From positions 1 through 14,738 of the forward strand of contig JAMOPX010000107.1 in NCBI GenBank assembly GCA_027064285.1: a DNA stretch of 14,738 nt. Reading direction: 5' to 3'. How positions within the stretch are numbered: position 1 is the first letter of the stretch; the number at the start of each line of letters is the position of its first letter. Origin of the DNA: Desulfobacterales bacterium (GTDB taxonomy: Bacteria > Desulfobacterota > DSM-4660 > Desulfatiglandales > JALVZP01). The translations under genes and the position numbers were made by a program. Below the pieces are notes generated by a model that was not told where the DNA came from, made no database searches, and saw only the letters and a list, made by a program, of their open reading frames with translations. This document shows, piece after piece, positions 1-7,704 of this stretch.

Positions 1-111
1 ACCGCTGGGCTGGCGGGAAGTAACGCCCGTGGAGAGGGCACTGACGGCGGAACTGCTTTTGGGCAGGTCTACGAGTCATCTCTCGTTGAAGCGGGAATCC
101 CACGGCTTTAG
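1..111 (+). CDS. TnpB-like transposon nuclease, C-terminal tail (partial)
   Basis: Only the last 36 codons and the TAG stop at 109-111 lie in the window; the 5' part is cut off by the window edge. Frame 1 reads as a Gly/Ser/Thr-rich tail that includes GSNARGEGTDGG and ends EAGIPRL. This is the kind of low-complexity C-terminus found in TnpB (OrfB) proteins of IS200/IS605 elements, the RNA-guided nuclease family related to Cas12. The stretch is far richer in GC than the following DNA, and the stop codon falls in the terminal hairpin, as is usual for these elements. The catalytic RuvC and zinc-ribbon parts are not visible, so I cannot say whether the full gene is intact. The identification rests on the tail and the hairpin together. 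Confidence 0.72.
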   Translation, partial: TAGLAGSNARGEGTDGGTAFGQVYESSLVEAGIPRL

Positions 112-126
112 TCGTGGGAGGGTCAA
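1..126 (+). mobile_element. IS200/IS605-family element, right end
   Basis: The TnpB-like tail is followed directly by a hairpin at 98-119. The arms are TCCCACGGC and GTCGTGGGA, with the 4-base loop TTTA and one G-T pair. Subterminal hairpins of this kind are what the TnpA transposase of IS200/IS605 elements recognises, and the same region normally forms the 3' part of the TnpB guide RNA (omegaRNA/reRNA). The GTCAA at 122-126 is a plausible right cleavage site, so I place the end there; that base is inferred. The left end and any tnpA lie outside the window. Confidence 0.65.
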
Positions 127-206
127 AGATGAGCTCTTCAGTGCTTGATATTAAAATGATGTAGTGTTATATCAAAAGATATAGTTATCAAAAATATAGT
201 CATCTG

Positions 207-277
207 TATAATTGTGGATAACTATAATAAGAAATTGTTTTCTTTTTCATATTTATTTATAGTATTCTGCAAAATAT
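207..277 (+). repeat. dispersed AT-rich repeat, copy A (upstream of mrp)
   Basis: This segment matches 8855-8913 upstream of carA. Shared blocks are ATAATTG.GGATAA, AAATTGTTTTC and TTATAGTATTCTGCAA, in the same order and orientation. Copy A has about 12 extra bases between the second and third blocks. It contains a consensus -10 box, TATAAT, at 223-228, but I see no good -35 at the right distance. The inverted-repeat arms that are strong in copy B are decayed here. It may be an old regulatory segment or a remnant of a small mobile sequence. Confidence 0.6.
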
Positions 278-326
278 TAAATTTGAAAAGGTCAAATGCT
301 CAAAAAACGCGGTGTCAAGCAGTCAA

Positions 327-336
327 AAAGGAGGGG
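327..336 (+). promoter_or_regulatory. ribosome binding site of mrp
   Basis: AAAGGAGGGG is a near-perfect Shine-Dalgarno sequence. It ends five bases before the ATG at 342, so this ATG is the start rather than the in-frame GTG at 312. Confidence 0.85.
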
Positions 337-341
337 TAACA

Positions 342-1187
342 ATGGAAGAGAAGAAATCATTTAAAGATGCCAGACAATTACAGGATGAGGAAATAAAGAA
401 AAAGCTGGGGAAGATCAAACATAAGCTTATGGTAATGAGTGGAAAAGGAGGGGTTGGAAAAAGCAGTACTGCTGCCTACTTGGCCGTTTTATTATCCAAG
501 AAAGGCTACAAAGTAGGGCTTATGGATATAGATCTGCATGGCCCAAGTATTCCAAGACTATTAGGACTTAAAAGCGGGATTATGCCTGCGCCTACACCTG
601 GAAAGGCTTTTCCTGCTCGGTTGTCTGAAAACTTAGAAGTAATTTCCATAGAAGTTCTTATGGGAGAAGATAAAGATATAGCTACTATATGGAGAGGTCC
701 TATAAAGATAGGGGTTATAAGACAATTCATTGCAGATATTGAATGGTCAGATCCTGATTTTCTTATTATAGACTCTCCTCCTGGTACAGGAGATGAGCCT
801 CTGACCGTGGCTCAGACCATTCCTGATTCAAAGGCAATTATTGTTACTACACCTCAAGAGATTTCGCTTGCAGATGTAAGAAAGTCTATAAATTTTTGCC
901 AAAAAGTGAACATGCAGATTTTGGGTATTATTGAAAACATGAGCGGCTTTGTGTGTCCTTACTGTGGAAAGGAGATAGATCTGTTTAAGAAAAGAGGGGG
1001 CGAGGAAGTAGCAAAGGCAAAAGGACTGACCTTCTTAGGCAGACTCCCTCTTGATCCAAATGTGGTAGAAGCAGGAGATAGAGGGGATATATCTTTTTTG
1101 GATAACAAAGAGCTTGCCTTTACAAAGGCAATCACAGAGATAGCAGATAAAGTGGAACAACTATGTATGAAAAAGGACATACATTAG
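342..1187 (+). CDS. mrp: Mrp/NBP35-family Fe-S cluster carrier ATPase
   Basis: A cytoplasmic P-loop ATPase of 281 residues that is expected to bind a [4Fe-4S] cluster and pass it to apoproteins (ApbC/Mrp/Nbp35 group). The deviant Walker A motif GKGGVGKS is at residues 34-41. Further family blocks are MDIDLHGPSIPRLLG, DFLIIDSPPGTGDEP and IENMSGF. The CPYC motif (Cys205 and Cys208) provides the pair of cysteines that holds a bridging cluster at the dimer interface. The protein lacks the N-terminal DUF59/MIP18 domain of longer bacterial Mrp proteins; about 27 charged residues precede the P-loop domain instead. The neighbour ThiC is itself an Fe-S enzyme, so a role in its maturation is reasonable but inferred. 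The start was chosen for the strong Shine-Dalgarno site five bases upstream. Confidence 0.93.
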   Translation: MEEKKSFKDARQLQDEEIKKKLGKIKHKLMVMSGKGGVGKSSTAAYLAVLLSKKGYKVGLMDIDLHGPSIPRLLGLKSGIMPAPTPGKAFPARLSENLEVISIEVLMGEDKDIATIWRGPIKIGVIRQFIADIEWSDPDFLIIDSPPGTGDEPLTVAQTIPDSKAIIVTTPQEISLADVRKSINFCQKVNMQILGIIENMSGFVCPYCGKEIDLFKKRGGEEVAKAKGLTFLGRLPLDPNVVEAGDRGDISFLDNKELAFTKAITEIADKVEQLCMKKDIH

Positions 1188-1200
1188 AAAGGTAATTTTC

Positions 1201-1228
1201 TTGATAAAATCTTCAAATACCCTATAAT
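1201..1228 (+). promoter_or_regulatory. sigma70-type promoter for thiC
   Basis: TTGATA at 1201-1206 and TATAAT at 1223-1228 are 16 bases apart and match the consensus at 5 of 6 and 6 of 6 positions. Transcription would start near 1235, leaving a leader of only about 24 bases. That is too short for a TPP riboswitch, and none is visible. Confidence 0.6.
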
Positions 1229-1258
1229 ACTTTAAAAAACTAACTTAATGGGGATGGC

Positions 1259-2551
1259 ATGACGCAAATAGAGGCCGCCAAAAAGGGTATTGTTACCCCT
1301 GAAATGCAGGAAATAGCTAAGAAAGAGAGGATTTCTGTAGATGTGCTTTTAAAGCATGTAGCTGAAGGAAAGGTGGTAATTCCATGTAACAAAAGGCACA
1401 GCGGGCTTATTCCATGTGGTATTGGTAAGGGCCTCAGGGTAAAGATAAATGCTAATATCGGCGCATCTTCTGATAGAGCAATTCTTGAAGAAGAACTTCG
1501 GAAACTGGAAGTAGCAATAAAGGCAGGTGCTGACACAGTTATGGATTTGTCTACTGGCGGGGATTTAGATACATTCAGAAGGGCTATAATAAAAAATTCT
1601 TCGGTGCCTGTAGGAACAGTCCCAATATATCAGGCAGCAATAGAGGTGGCAGAAAAGAAAGGTGGTATAGTATTTCTTACAGTGGATGAGATATTTGAGG
1701 TAATAGAAAGACAGGCAGAAGATGGGGTTGATTTTATGACAGTGCACTCTGGTTTGACTTTGAAAGGGCTTGAGCTGTTAAAAGAGCAGGGAAGGGTTAC
1801 AAACATAGTAAGCAGGGGTGGATCATTTTTGACTACTTGGATGCTCTATCATGAAAAGGAAAACCCTCTTTATGAACATTATGACAGGCTGTTAGAGATA
1901 GCAAAGAAGTATGACATTACATTAAGTCTTGGAGATAGCCTCAGACCAGGCTCTATAATGGATGCAACGGACAGAGCACAGATTCATGAACTTATAATAT
2001 TGGGCGAACTTGTAAGAAGAGCAAGAGAAAGCGGGGTTCAAGCAATGGTAGAAGGGCCTGGGCATGTGCCTTTAAATCAGATAGAGACAAACATAAAGAT
2101 TCAGAAAAGCCTGTGTGAAGGTGCTCCTTTTTATGTGTTAGGCCCAGTTGTTACGGATATTGCTGCTGGATATGATCATGTGGCTTCAGCTATTGGTGGA
2201 GCAATTGCAGGGGCATGCGGAGCTGATTTCTTGTGTTATGTTACTCCTGCAGAACATCTATGTCTTCCAGATGTGGAGGATGTGCGGGAGGGGGTCATAG
2301 TGGCAAAGATAGCAGCACATGCAGCTGACATTGCAAGAGGGAATAAACTTGCTATTGAAAGAGATAGACAGATGTCTATAGCAAGAGAAAAACTGGATTG
2401 GGAAACCCAGATAAGGTTAGCCATTGATCCTGAAAAGGCAAAAAAATACAGAGAAAAGTTTCCTCCTTCTGAAAAAGAGGTGTGCACAATGTGTGGGAAA
2501 TACTGTGCTATAAAACAGGTAAGGGACTTTTTTAGAGGAAAGAAAAAATGA
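1259..2551 (+). CDS. thiC: phosphomethylpyrimidine synthase ThiC
   Basis: A radical-SAM enzyme of 430 residues that converts aminoimidazole ribonucleotide to HMP phosphate, the pyrimidine half of thiamin. Family blocks in order are NANIGASSD, DTVMDLSTGGD, VPVGTVPIYQA, FMTVHSGLT, SLGDSLRPGS, MVEGPGHVPL and YVTPAEHLCLPD. The C-terminal cluster cysteines are Cys409, Cys412 and Cys416 in CTMCGKYC. That is CX2CX3C, one residue shorter than the CX2CX4C of the well-studied long enzymes. The length is that of the short form without the extra N-terminal domain. The ATG at 1259 is used because the nearby ATGs at 1248 and 1254 run into a stop at once; GGGG at 1250-1253 is the likely ribosome site. The stop overlaps the next gene as ATGA, so the two are probably translationally coupled. 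No other thi gene is in view. Confidence 0.95.
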   Translation: MTQIEAAKKGIVTPEMQEIAKKERISVDVLLKHVAEGKVVIPCNKRHSGLIPCGIGKGLRVKINANIGASSDRAILEEELRKLEVAIKAGADTVMDLSTGGDLDTFRRAIIKNSSVPVGTVPIYQAAIEVAEKKGGIVFLTVDEIFEVIERQAEDGVDFMTVHSGLTLKGLELLKEQGRVTNIVSRGGSFLTTWMLYHEKENPLYEHYDRLLEIAKKYDITLSLGDSLRPGSIMDATDRAQIHELIILGELVRRARESGVQAMVEGPGHVPLNQIETNIKIQKSLCEGAPFYVLGPVVTDIAAGYDHVASAIGGAIAGACGADFLCYVTPAEHLCLPDVEDVREGVIVAKIAAHAADIARGNKLAIERDRQMSIAREKLDWETQIRLAIDPEKAKKYREKFPPSEKEVCTMCGKYCAIKQVRDFFRGKKK

Positions 2552-3078
2552 AAAGAATTTCGGTTGTATTTTTATTTATAATCTGTTTTATCTTTTCAGG
2601 GTTTACTTATGCAGATAGCAAAACCCTTAAGCTTGAAAGCCCGGCATTTCAGAATGGGCATAGGATTCCTAAAAAATACACATGTGATGGCGAAGATATC
2701 TCTCCTCCACTTAAGTGGAAGGGAGTGCCAGCAGGAACAAAAAGCTTTGCTCTCATATGCGATGATCCCGATGCACCTATGGGGACATGGGTTCATTGGG
2801 TCTATTACAACATCCCAAAAGAAGTGAGAAGTTTTCCAGAAAACATACTACCAGAAGAAAATCCAGCCATAGGAGGAACACAGGGGCTGAATGATTTTAA
2901 AAAGATAGGATATGGCGGACCATGTCCTCCATGGGGAACACACAGATACTTTTTTAAACTCTATGCCTTAGATGATATGCTAGATCTGCCAGCAGGGCTT
3001 ACTAAGGATCAGCTTTTGAAAGTTATAAGTGAACATATCATAGATAAGGCCGTGCTGATGGGGATATATTCCCGTTAA
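2548..3078 (+). CDS. secreted PEBP-family protein (YbhB/YbcL type)
   Basis: A 176-residue protein of the phosphatidylethanolamine-binding family (Raf kinase inhibitor-like, YbhB/YbcL group). Residues 1-22 form a signal peptide: a short basic start, a hydrophobic core and a likely cleavage after TYA before Asp23, so the mature protein should be exported. Ligand-pocket motifs are DDPDAPMGTWVHWVYYNIP near residues 72-90 and GGPCPPWGTHRYFFKLYALD near 124-143. The biochemical role of bacterial members is largely unknown. A ribosome site, AGAGGAAAG, lies just upstream, and the ATG shares bases with the thiC stop. The 3' end overlaps the end of the opposing purF by 41 bp. I infer no thiamin role beyond co-transcription. 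Confidence 0.9.
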   Translation: MKRISVVFLFIICFIFSGFTYADSKTLKLESPAFQNGHRIPKKYTCDGEDISPPLKWKGVPAGTKSFALICDDPDAPMGTWVHWVYYNIPKEVRSFPENILPEENPAIGGTQGLNDFKKIGYGGPCPPWGTHRYFFKLYALDDMLDLPAGLTKDQLLKVISEHIIDKAVLMGIYSR

Positions 3079-4489
3079 GTTCAAAGCAGTATTTGTCAAC
3101 CTTATCTTCTAAGGGCACAGGATACTGGCCAGTAAAACAGGCAAGACAAAGTTTTTCTTCAGGTATGGTGGTTGCTTTAACGAGGCTTTCCTTAGATAAA
3201 TAACCAAGACTATCTAATCCTAAAAATTTCTCTATTTCTTTTACGGACTTTGTAGCTGCTATAAGTTCTCCTTTTGTAGAAAAATCTATTCCATACACAC
3301 ATGGATAACAATGTGGAGGACAGCTTACAAGCATATGAACCTCTTTTGCACCAATTTCTCTCAATGTCTTTACCCTGAGCTTAGCGGTTGTTCCTCTTAT
3401 TATAGAGTCTTCAATTATTATTACTCTTTTACCAGCTATAAGCTCTTTTACAGGGTTTAGCTTGACTTTTACTCCAAAGTCTCTCATGCTCTGAGATGGC
3501 TGTATAAATGTTCTTCCTACATAATGGTTTCTTATCATTCCCATCTCAAAAGGAATACCGGAGGCCTGAGCATAACCGATTGCTGCATAGTTTCCTGAAT
3601 CAGGAAATGGCATCACAAGATCCGCATCTATTGGATATTCTTTGGCTAAAAGCATCCCCTGTCTTTTTCTGAACATATAAACATTTTCTCCAAATACCAT
3701 ACTGTCTGGTCTGGCAAAATATATGAGTTCAAATATGCACTGGCTTATCTTAGCATTTATTCCTGATTTTATACTCCTTAGTCCTTTTTCATTTATTATT
3801 AAAATCTCTCCTGGCATTATGTCCCTTATATATTTTGCTTCCACTAAATCCAATGCACAGGTCTCTGAGGCAATCACATAACTGGAATTTATCTTGCCAA
3901 GACACAATGGTCTGAATCCATTAGGGTCTCTTATAGCGATAAGAGAGTCCTCTGTCATTATAACCAAGGAATACGCACCTTTTATCCTCTTCATGGTTTT
4001 TAATATGGCATTTTCAATTCCATTTCTCAGCTCTTTTACTATAAGATGCAGAATGATCTCGCTGTCCATGGTAGTTTGAAATATAGAACCTCTTTTTTCC
4101 AATTCTTTCCGGAGTCTTACTGCATTGACCAAATTTCCATTGTGAGCAATGGCAAAGGACTTTCCTGAATAATGCACACAAAAAGGCTGGGCATTTAAGA
4201 GCAGAGAAGAACCAGTAGTGGAATATCTTACATGCCCTAAGGCAATATGACCTTTTAATTTGCTCAGTATCTCTTCATTAAAAACATCATGAACAAGCCC
4301 CATTGCCTTGTATTCAGATATACTTTTTCCGTCAGAGCTTACTATACCAGCGCTTTCTTGCCCTCTGTGTTGAAGTGCATAAAGACCAAAATAGGCCAGC
4401 TTTGCTGCTTCTGGATGATTATATACTGCGAATATCCCGCACTTCTCTTTTGGATATACTGAGAGCATATCTTTTTGAGATATCCTCAT
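3038..4489 (-). CDS. purF: amidophosphoribosyltransferase PurF
   Basis: Catalyses the first committed step of purine synthesis, making phosphoribosylamine from PRPP and glutamine. The 483 residues start with a short propeptide ending in KEK; Cys17 (in CGIFAVY) would become the N-terminal nucleophile after its removal. HRGQESAG and the rest of the Ntn glutaminase domain follow. The PRPP-binding loop RVIIIEDSIIRGTT is at residues 355-368. Cys251, Cys397, Cys448 and Cys451 match the four [4Fe-4S] ligands of the Bacillus subtilis-type enzyme, so this is the processed, cluster-bearing class. The ATG at 4489 has AGGA five bases upstream and lies 71 bp inside the end of carB, pointing to coupled translation. 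The 3' end overlaps the PEBP gene on the other strand. I see no clear terminator. Confidence 0.95.
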   Translation of the reverse strand: MRISQKDMLSVYPKEKCGIFAVYNHPEAAKLAYFGLYALQHRGQESAGIVSSDGKSISEYKAMGLVHDVFNEEILSKLKGHIALGHVRYSTTGSSLLLNAQPFCVHYSGKSFAIAHNGNLVNAVRLRKELEKRGSIFQTTMDSEIILHLIVKELRNGIENAILKTMKRIKGAYSLVIMTEDSLIAIRDPNGFRPLCLGKINSSYVIASETCALDLVEAKYIRDIMPGEILIINEKGLRSIKSGINAKISQCIFELIYFARPDSMVFGENVYMFRKRQGMLLAKEYPIDADLVMPFPDSGNYAAIGYAQASGIPFEMGMIRNHYVGRTFIQPSQSMRDFGVKVKLNPVKELIAGKRVIIIEDSIIRGTTAKLRVKTLREIGAKEVHMLVSCPPHCYPCVYGIDFSTKGELIAATKSVKEIEKFLGLDSLGYLSKESLVKATTIPEEKLCLACFTGQYPVPLEDKVDKYCFELNGNISPSARPYL

Positions 4490-7400
4490 GATATTCCTGC
4501 AGACTCCTTACTGAAAGTCCTTTATTTCTCATTGCCTTTATAGCCTTTACAGTGGCTTTTGCTCCCGCAATAGTAGTTGTGTAAGGGACTCCAAATGCCA
4601 CTGCAGCCCTTCTTATATAAAAGGCATCGGTTACAGCCCTTTTTGTGCTTGTGGTGTTTATAACAAGGTCTATCTCTCCATTTTTTATCATATCTATAAC
4701 ATTGGGCCTTCCTTCATCTAATTTCTTCACCATTTTGTTTGGAATCCCATGTGCTGACAGAAAAGAAGAAGTCCCTTTTGTGGCTAAGATCTTAAATCCC
4801 ATATCGCATAAGCCAAAAGCCACTTCCAAAGAGGCCATTTTATCTTCATCTCTTATACTCATAAATACTGTTCCGTTCAAAGGCAGTTTTTGTCCTGCTG
4901 CTAACTGTGCTTTTGCAAAGGCAAGGGCAAATTCCTTATCTATTCCCATAACTTCTCCTGTAGATCTCATTTCAGGCCCAAGTATTATATCGACCTCAGG
5001 GAATCTATCAAATGGAAAGACAGATTCCTTTACACATATATGAGGGGGAATCACCTCTTCTGTAAGGCCAAGTGACTTTAAACTATGTCCCATTATTACC
5101 TTTGTTGCAAGCTTAGCTAATGGGACCCCTGTGGATTTGCTCACAAAAGGTATGGTTCTGGATGCTCTGGGATTTACTTCAAGCACATACACTATCCTAT
5201 CTTTTACAGCAAATTGTATATTCATAAGGCCTATTACATTAAGTTCCTTTGCTATGGCCTTTGTCTGCTCTTTTATTTCTTCTATTATATCCTTTTCCAA
5301 GGATATAGGAGGAAGCACACATGCACTATCTCCACTGTGTATGCCTGCCTCTTCAATATGCTCCATTATTCCACCAATTATAGTGATATCTCCGTCAGAT
5401 ATGGCATCCACATCTATCTCTGTGGCATCTTCTAAGAATTTGTCTATAAGAACAGGCTTTCCAGGAGAAACCTCCACCGCGCTTTTTATGTAATATTCTA
5501 AATCTTCTCGATCATACACTATTTCCATTGCTCTTCCACCCAGCACAAATGAAGGTCTTACTAACACGGGATATCCAAGCTTTTCTGCTATCTCTATTGC
5601 TTCTTTCTCATTTGTGGCTATTCCATTTTTTGGCTGAACAAGTCCAAGTTTATTCAGAAGATGTTGAAATCTTTCTCTGTCTTCTGCTCTGTCAATACTG
5701 TCAGGAGATGTTCCCAGAATCTTTACACCTGCATCCTCTAAAGAAACCGCAATATTTAGGGGAGTTTGACCTCCAAACTGGACAATAACACCCATTGCCC
5801 CTTCTTGTTCAACAATGTTCAGCACATCCTCGGTGGTAAGAGGCTCAAAATATAGCTTATCAGATGTGTCATAGTCTGTGCTGACCGTTTCTGGATTGCT
5901 GTTTACCATGATGCTCTCTATTCCAAGCTCTCTTAAGGCAAAAGATGCCTGCACACAGCAATAATCAAATTCTATGCCCTGACCAATCCTGTTTGGGCCA
6001 GCTCCCAGAATTACTACTTTTTTCTTATCAGATCTTCTGATCTCGTTTTCCACTTCATAGGTAGAGTAGTAATAAGGGGTATAGGCTTCAAACTCTGCTG
6101 CACATGTATCCACGAGTTTGTAAACAGGTTTTACTCCTTTTTTCTCTCTTATACGTCTTATGTCTGATTCTGTACATCCGTATATATCTGCCAAGTATTT
6201 GTCAGAAAAGCCGTATGATTTTACAGTATGAAGGAATTCTTTATCCCACATATCCGGAGTATTTCTCATCTTAGCTAAGTTTCTCAGTTTTGTTTCTAAC
6301 TGGTATATCTGGAATATGTGGTATAAAAACCAAGGATCTATATATGTAAGCTTGTGAACCTCATCTATGGAGAATCCCTTGTGAAATGCTTCGTATATAT
6401 AGAAAAGTCTTTTGGAATTAGGATTTATCAGACCTTTTCTTATCTCCTCCTCACTAATCTTTGTGAATGGGCCAAAACCGAACTTGTTTATCTCTAAGGA
6501 TCTTATGGCCTTATGAAGTGCCTCTTTGAAGGTTCTTCCAATGGCCATTGTTTCTCCCACTGATTTCATGGAGGTATTCAGCAGGTCCTTTGACCCATGA
6601 AATTTCTCAAATGCCCATCTCGGAATCTTGACCACACAATAGTCTATGGTGGGTTCAAAAGAGGCTTTTGTCTCTTTTGTGATGTCATTTGGTAGCTCAT
6701 CCAAGGAGTATCCAATAGCAAGCTTGGCAGCGATTTTTGCAATGGGGAAACCAGTAGCCTTGGAAGCAAGGGCAGAGCTTCGGGATACCCGGGGATTCAT
6801 CTCAATTACCATCATATCCCCATTTTCTGGATTTATGGCAAACTGTATGTTTGATCCACCTGTCTCAACCCCTATTTCTCTTATGATTGCAATTGCGGCG
6901 TCTCTCATTCGCTGATATTCCTTGTCAGTTAAGGTCTGAGCAGGAGCAACAGTTATGCTGTCTCCTGTGTGTATGCCCATGGGATCAAAGTTTTCAATGG
7001 AACATATTATTACTACATTGTCTTTGTAGTCCCTCATTACCTCCAGTTCATATTCTTTCCACCCGATTAGGGATTCCTCAATTAAGATTTCTGATATAAG
7101 ACTTGCATCAAGTCCAGCTTTTGCGATTATTTCTAATTCTTCTCTATTATAAACAACTCCGCTACCCGTACCCCCCAAGGTAAAGCTGGGTCTTATTATC
7201 AGTGGATAACCTATCTCTTCTGCTGCCTCTCTTGCCTCTTGCATGTTTCTGGCTATCCTGCTCTTAGGGATCCTGAGACCTATTTTTTCCATTGCACTCC
7301 TGAACTCTTCCCTGTCTTCTGCTTTATGTATGACAGGTATAGAGGCACCGATCATTTCCACTTTTAATTCCTCTAATATGCCTGTCTCAGCAACCTTTAC

Positions 7401-7697
7401 TGCTGTATTAAGCCCTGTCTGTCCACCAAGGGTTGGAAGAATAGCGTCAGGTCTTTCCCTCTGAATCACCTTTATAGTAGATTCAGGGGTAATGGGTTCT
7501 ATGTATGTATGATGTGCCATTTCAGGATCTGTCATGATAGTGGCAGGATTGCTGTTTATAAGAACCACTTCATAGCCTTCTTCTTTCAGGGCCTTGCATG
7601 CCTGTGTTCCTGAATAATCAAACTCACATGCCTGTCCTATTATTATTGGGCCAGAACCTATTATAAGTATCTTTTTTATGTCTGTTCTTCTTGGCAT
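4419..7697 (-). CDS. carB: carbamoyl-phosphate synthase, large subunit
   Basis: Makes carbamoyl phosphate from bicarbonate, ATP and ammonia supplied by CarA, feeding pyrimidine and arginine synthesis. The 1092 residues show the duplicated layout of the family. The first half has ILIIGSGPIIIGQACEFDYS, NSNPATIMTDPE, RPSFTLGGTGSG and IEMNPRVSRSSALASKATG. The second half has VVILGAGPNRIGQGIEFDYC, VNSNPETVSTDYD, RPSFVLGGRAME and EVNPRASRTIPFVSK. A C-terminal MGS-type allosteric domain contains ATKGTSSFLSAHGI and DLVINTTSTKRAVTDAFYIR. The usual end of the family is near SLQEYHEDISK; here about 17 more residues follow, encoded within the overlap with purF. Only 7 bp separate it from carA and its ribosome site is weak, so it probably depends on carA translation. 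Confidence 0.96.
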   Translation of the reverse strand: MPRRTDIKKILIIGSGPIIIGQACEFDYSGTQACKALKEEGYEVVLINSNPATIMTDPEMAHHTYIEPITPESTIKVIQRERPDAILPTLGGQTGLNTAVKVAETGILEELKVEMIGASIPVIHKAEDREEFRSAMEKIGLRIPKSRIARNMQEAREAAEEIGYPLIIRPSFTLGGTGSGVVYNREELEIIAKAGLDASLISEILIEESLIGWKEYELEVMRDYKDNVVIICSIENFDPMGIHTGDSITVAPAQTLTDKEYQRMRDAAIAIIREIGVETGGSNIQFAINPENGDMMVIEMNPRVSRSSALASKATGFPIAKIAAKLAIGYSLDELPNDITKETKASFEPTIDYCVVKIPRWAFEKFHGSKDLLNTSMKSVGETMAIGRTFKEALHKAIRSLEINKFGFGPFTKISEEEIRKGLINPNSKRLFYIYEAFHKGFSIDEVHKLTYIDPWFLYHIFQIYQLETKLRNLAKMRNTPDMWDKEFLHTVKSYGFSDKYLADIYGCTESDIRRIREKKGVKPVYKLVDTCAAEFEAYTPYYYSTYEVENEIRRSDKKKVVILGAGPNRIGQGIEFDYCCVQASFALRELGIESIMVNSNPETVSTDYDTSDKLYFEPLTTEDVLNIVEQEGAMGVIVQFGGQTPLNIAVSLEDAGVKILGTSPDSIDRAEDRERFQHLLNKLGLVQPKNGIATNEKEAIEIAEKLGYPVLVRPSFVLGGRAMEIVYDREDLEYYIKSAVEVSPGKPVLIDKFLEDATEIDVDAISDGDITIIGGIMEHIEEAGIHSGDSACVLPPISLEKDIIEEIKEQTKAIAKELNVIGLMNIQFAVKDRIVYVLEVNPRASRTIPFVSKSTGVPLAKLATKVIMGHSLKSLGLTEEVIPPHICVKESVFPFDRFPEVDIILGPEMRSTGEVMGIDKEFALAFAKAQLAAGQKLPLNGTVFMSIRDEDKMASLEVAFGLCDMGFKILATKGTSSFLSAHGIPNKMVKKLDEGRPNVIDMIKNGEIDLVINTTSTKRAVTDAFYIRRAAVAFGVPYTTTIAGAKATVKAIKAMRNKGLSVRSLQEYHEDISKRYALSISKREVRDIRSI

Positions 7698-7704
7698 AGG
7701 ATGC

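Noticed and set aside
312..341. GTG start for Mrp, adding ten residues
   Set aside because: The added codons include the Shine-Dalgarno sequence that serves the ATG at 342, and there is no ribosome site before the GTG.
1188..1258. Possible TPP riboswitch before thiC
   Set aside because: The gap is 71 bases and lacks the conserved CTGAGA and related TPP elements; it is used by a promoter.
4645..5493. Open frames of 120-132 codons on the plus strand inside carB
   Set aside because: They are antisense to strongly conserved CarB codons, have no recognisable domain or ribosome site, and arise from the codon bias of the real gene.
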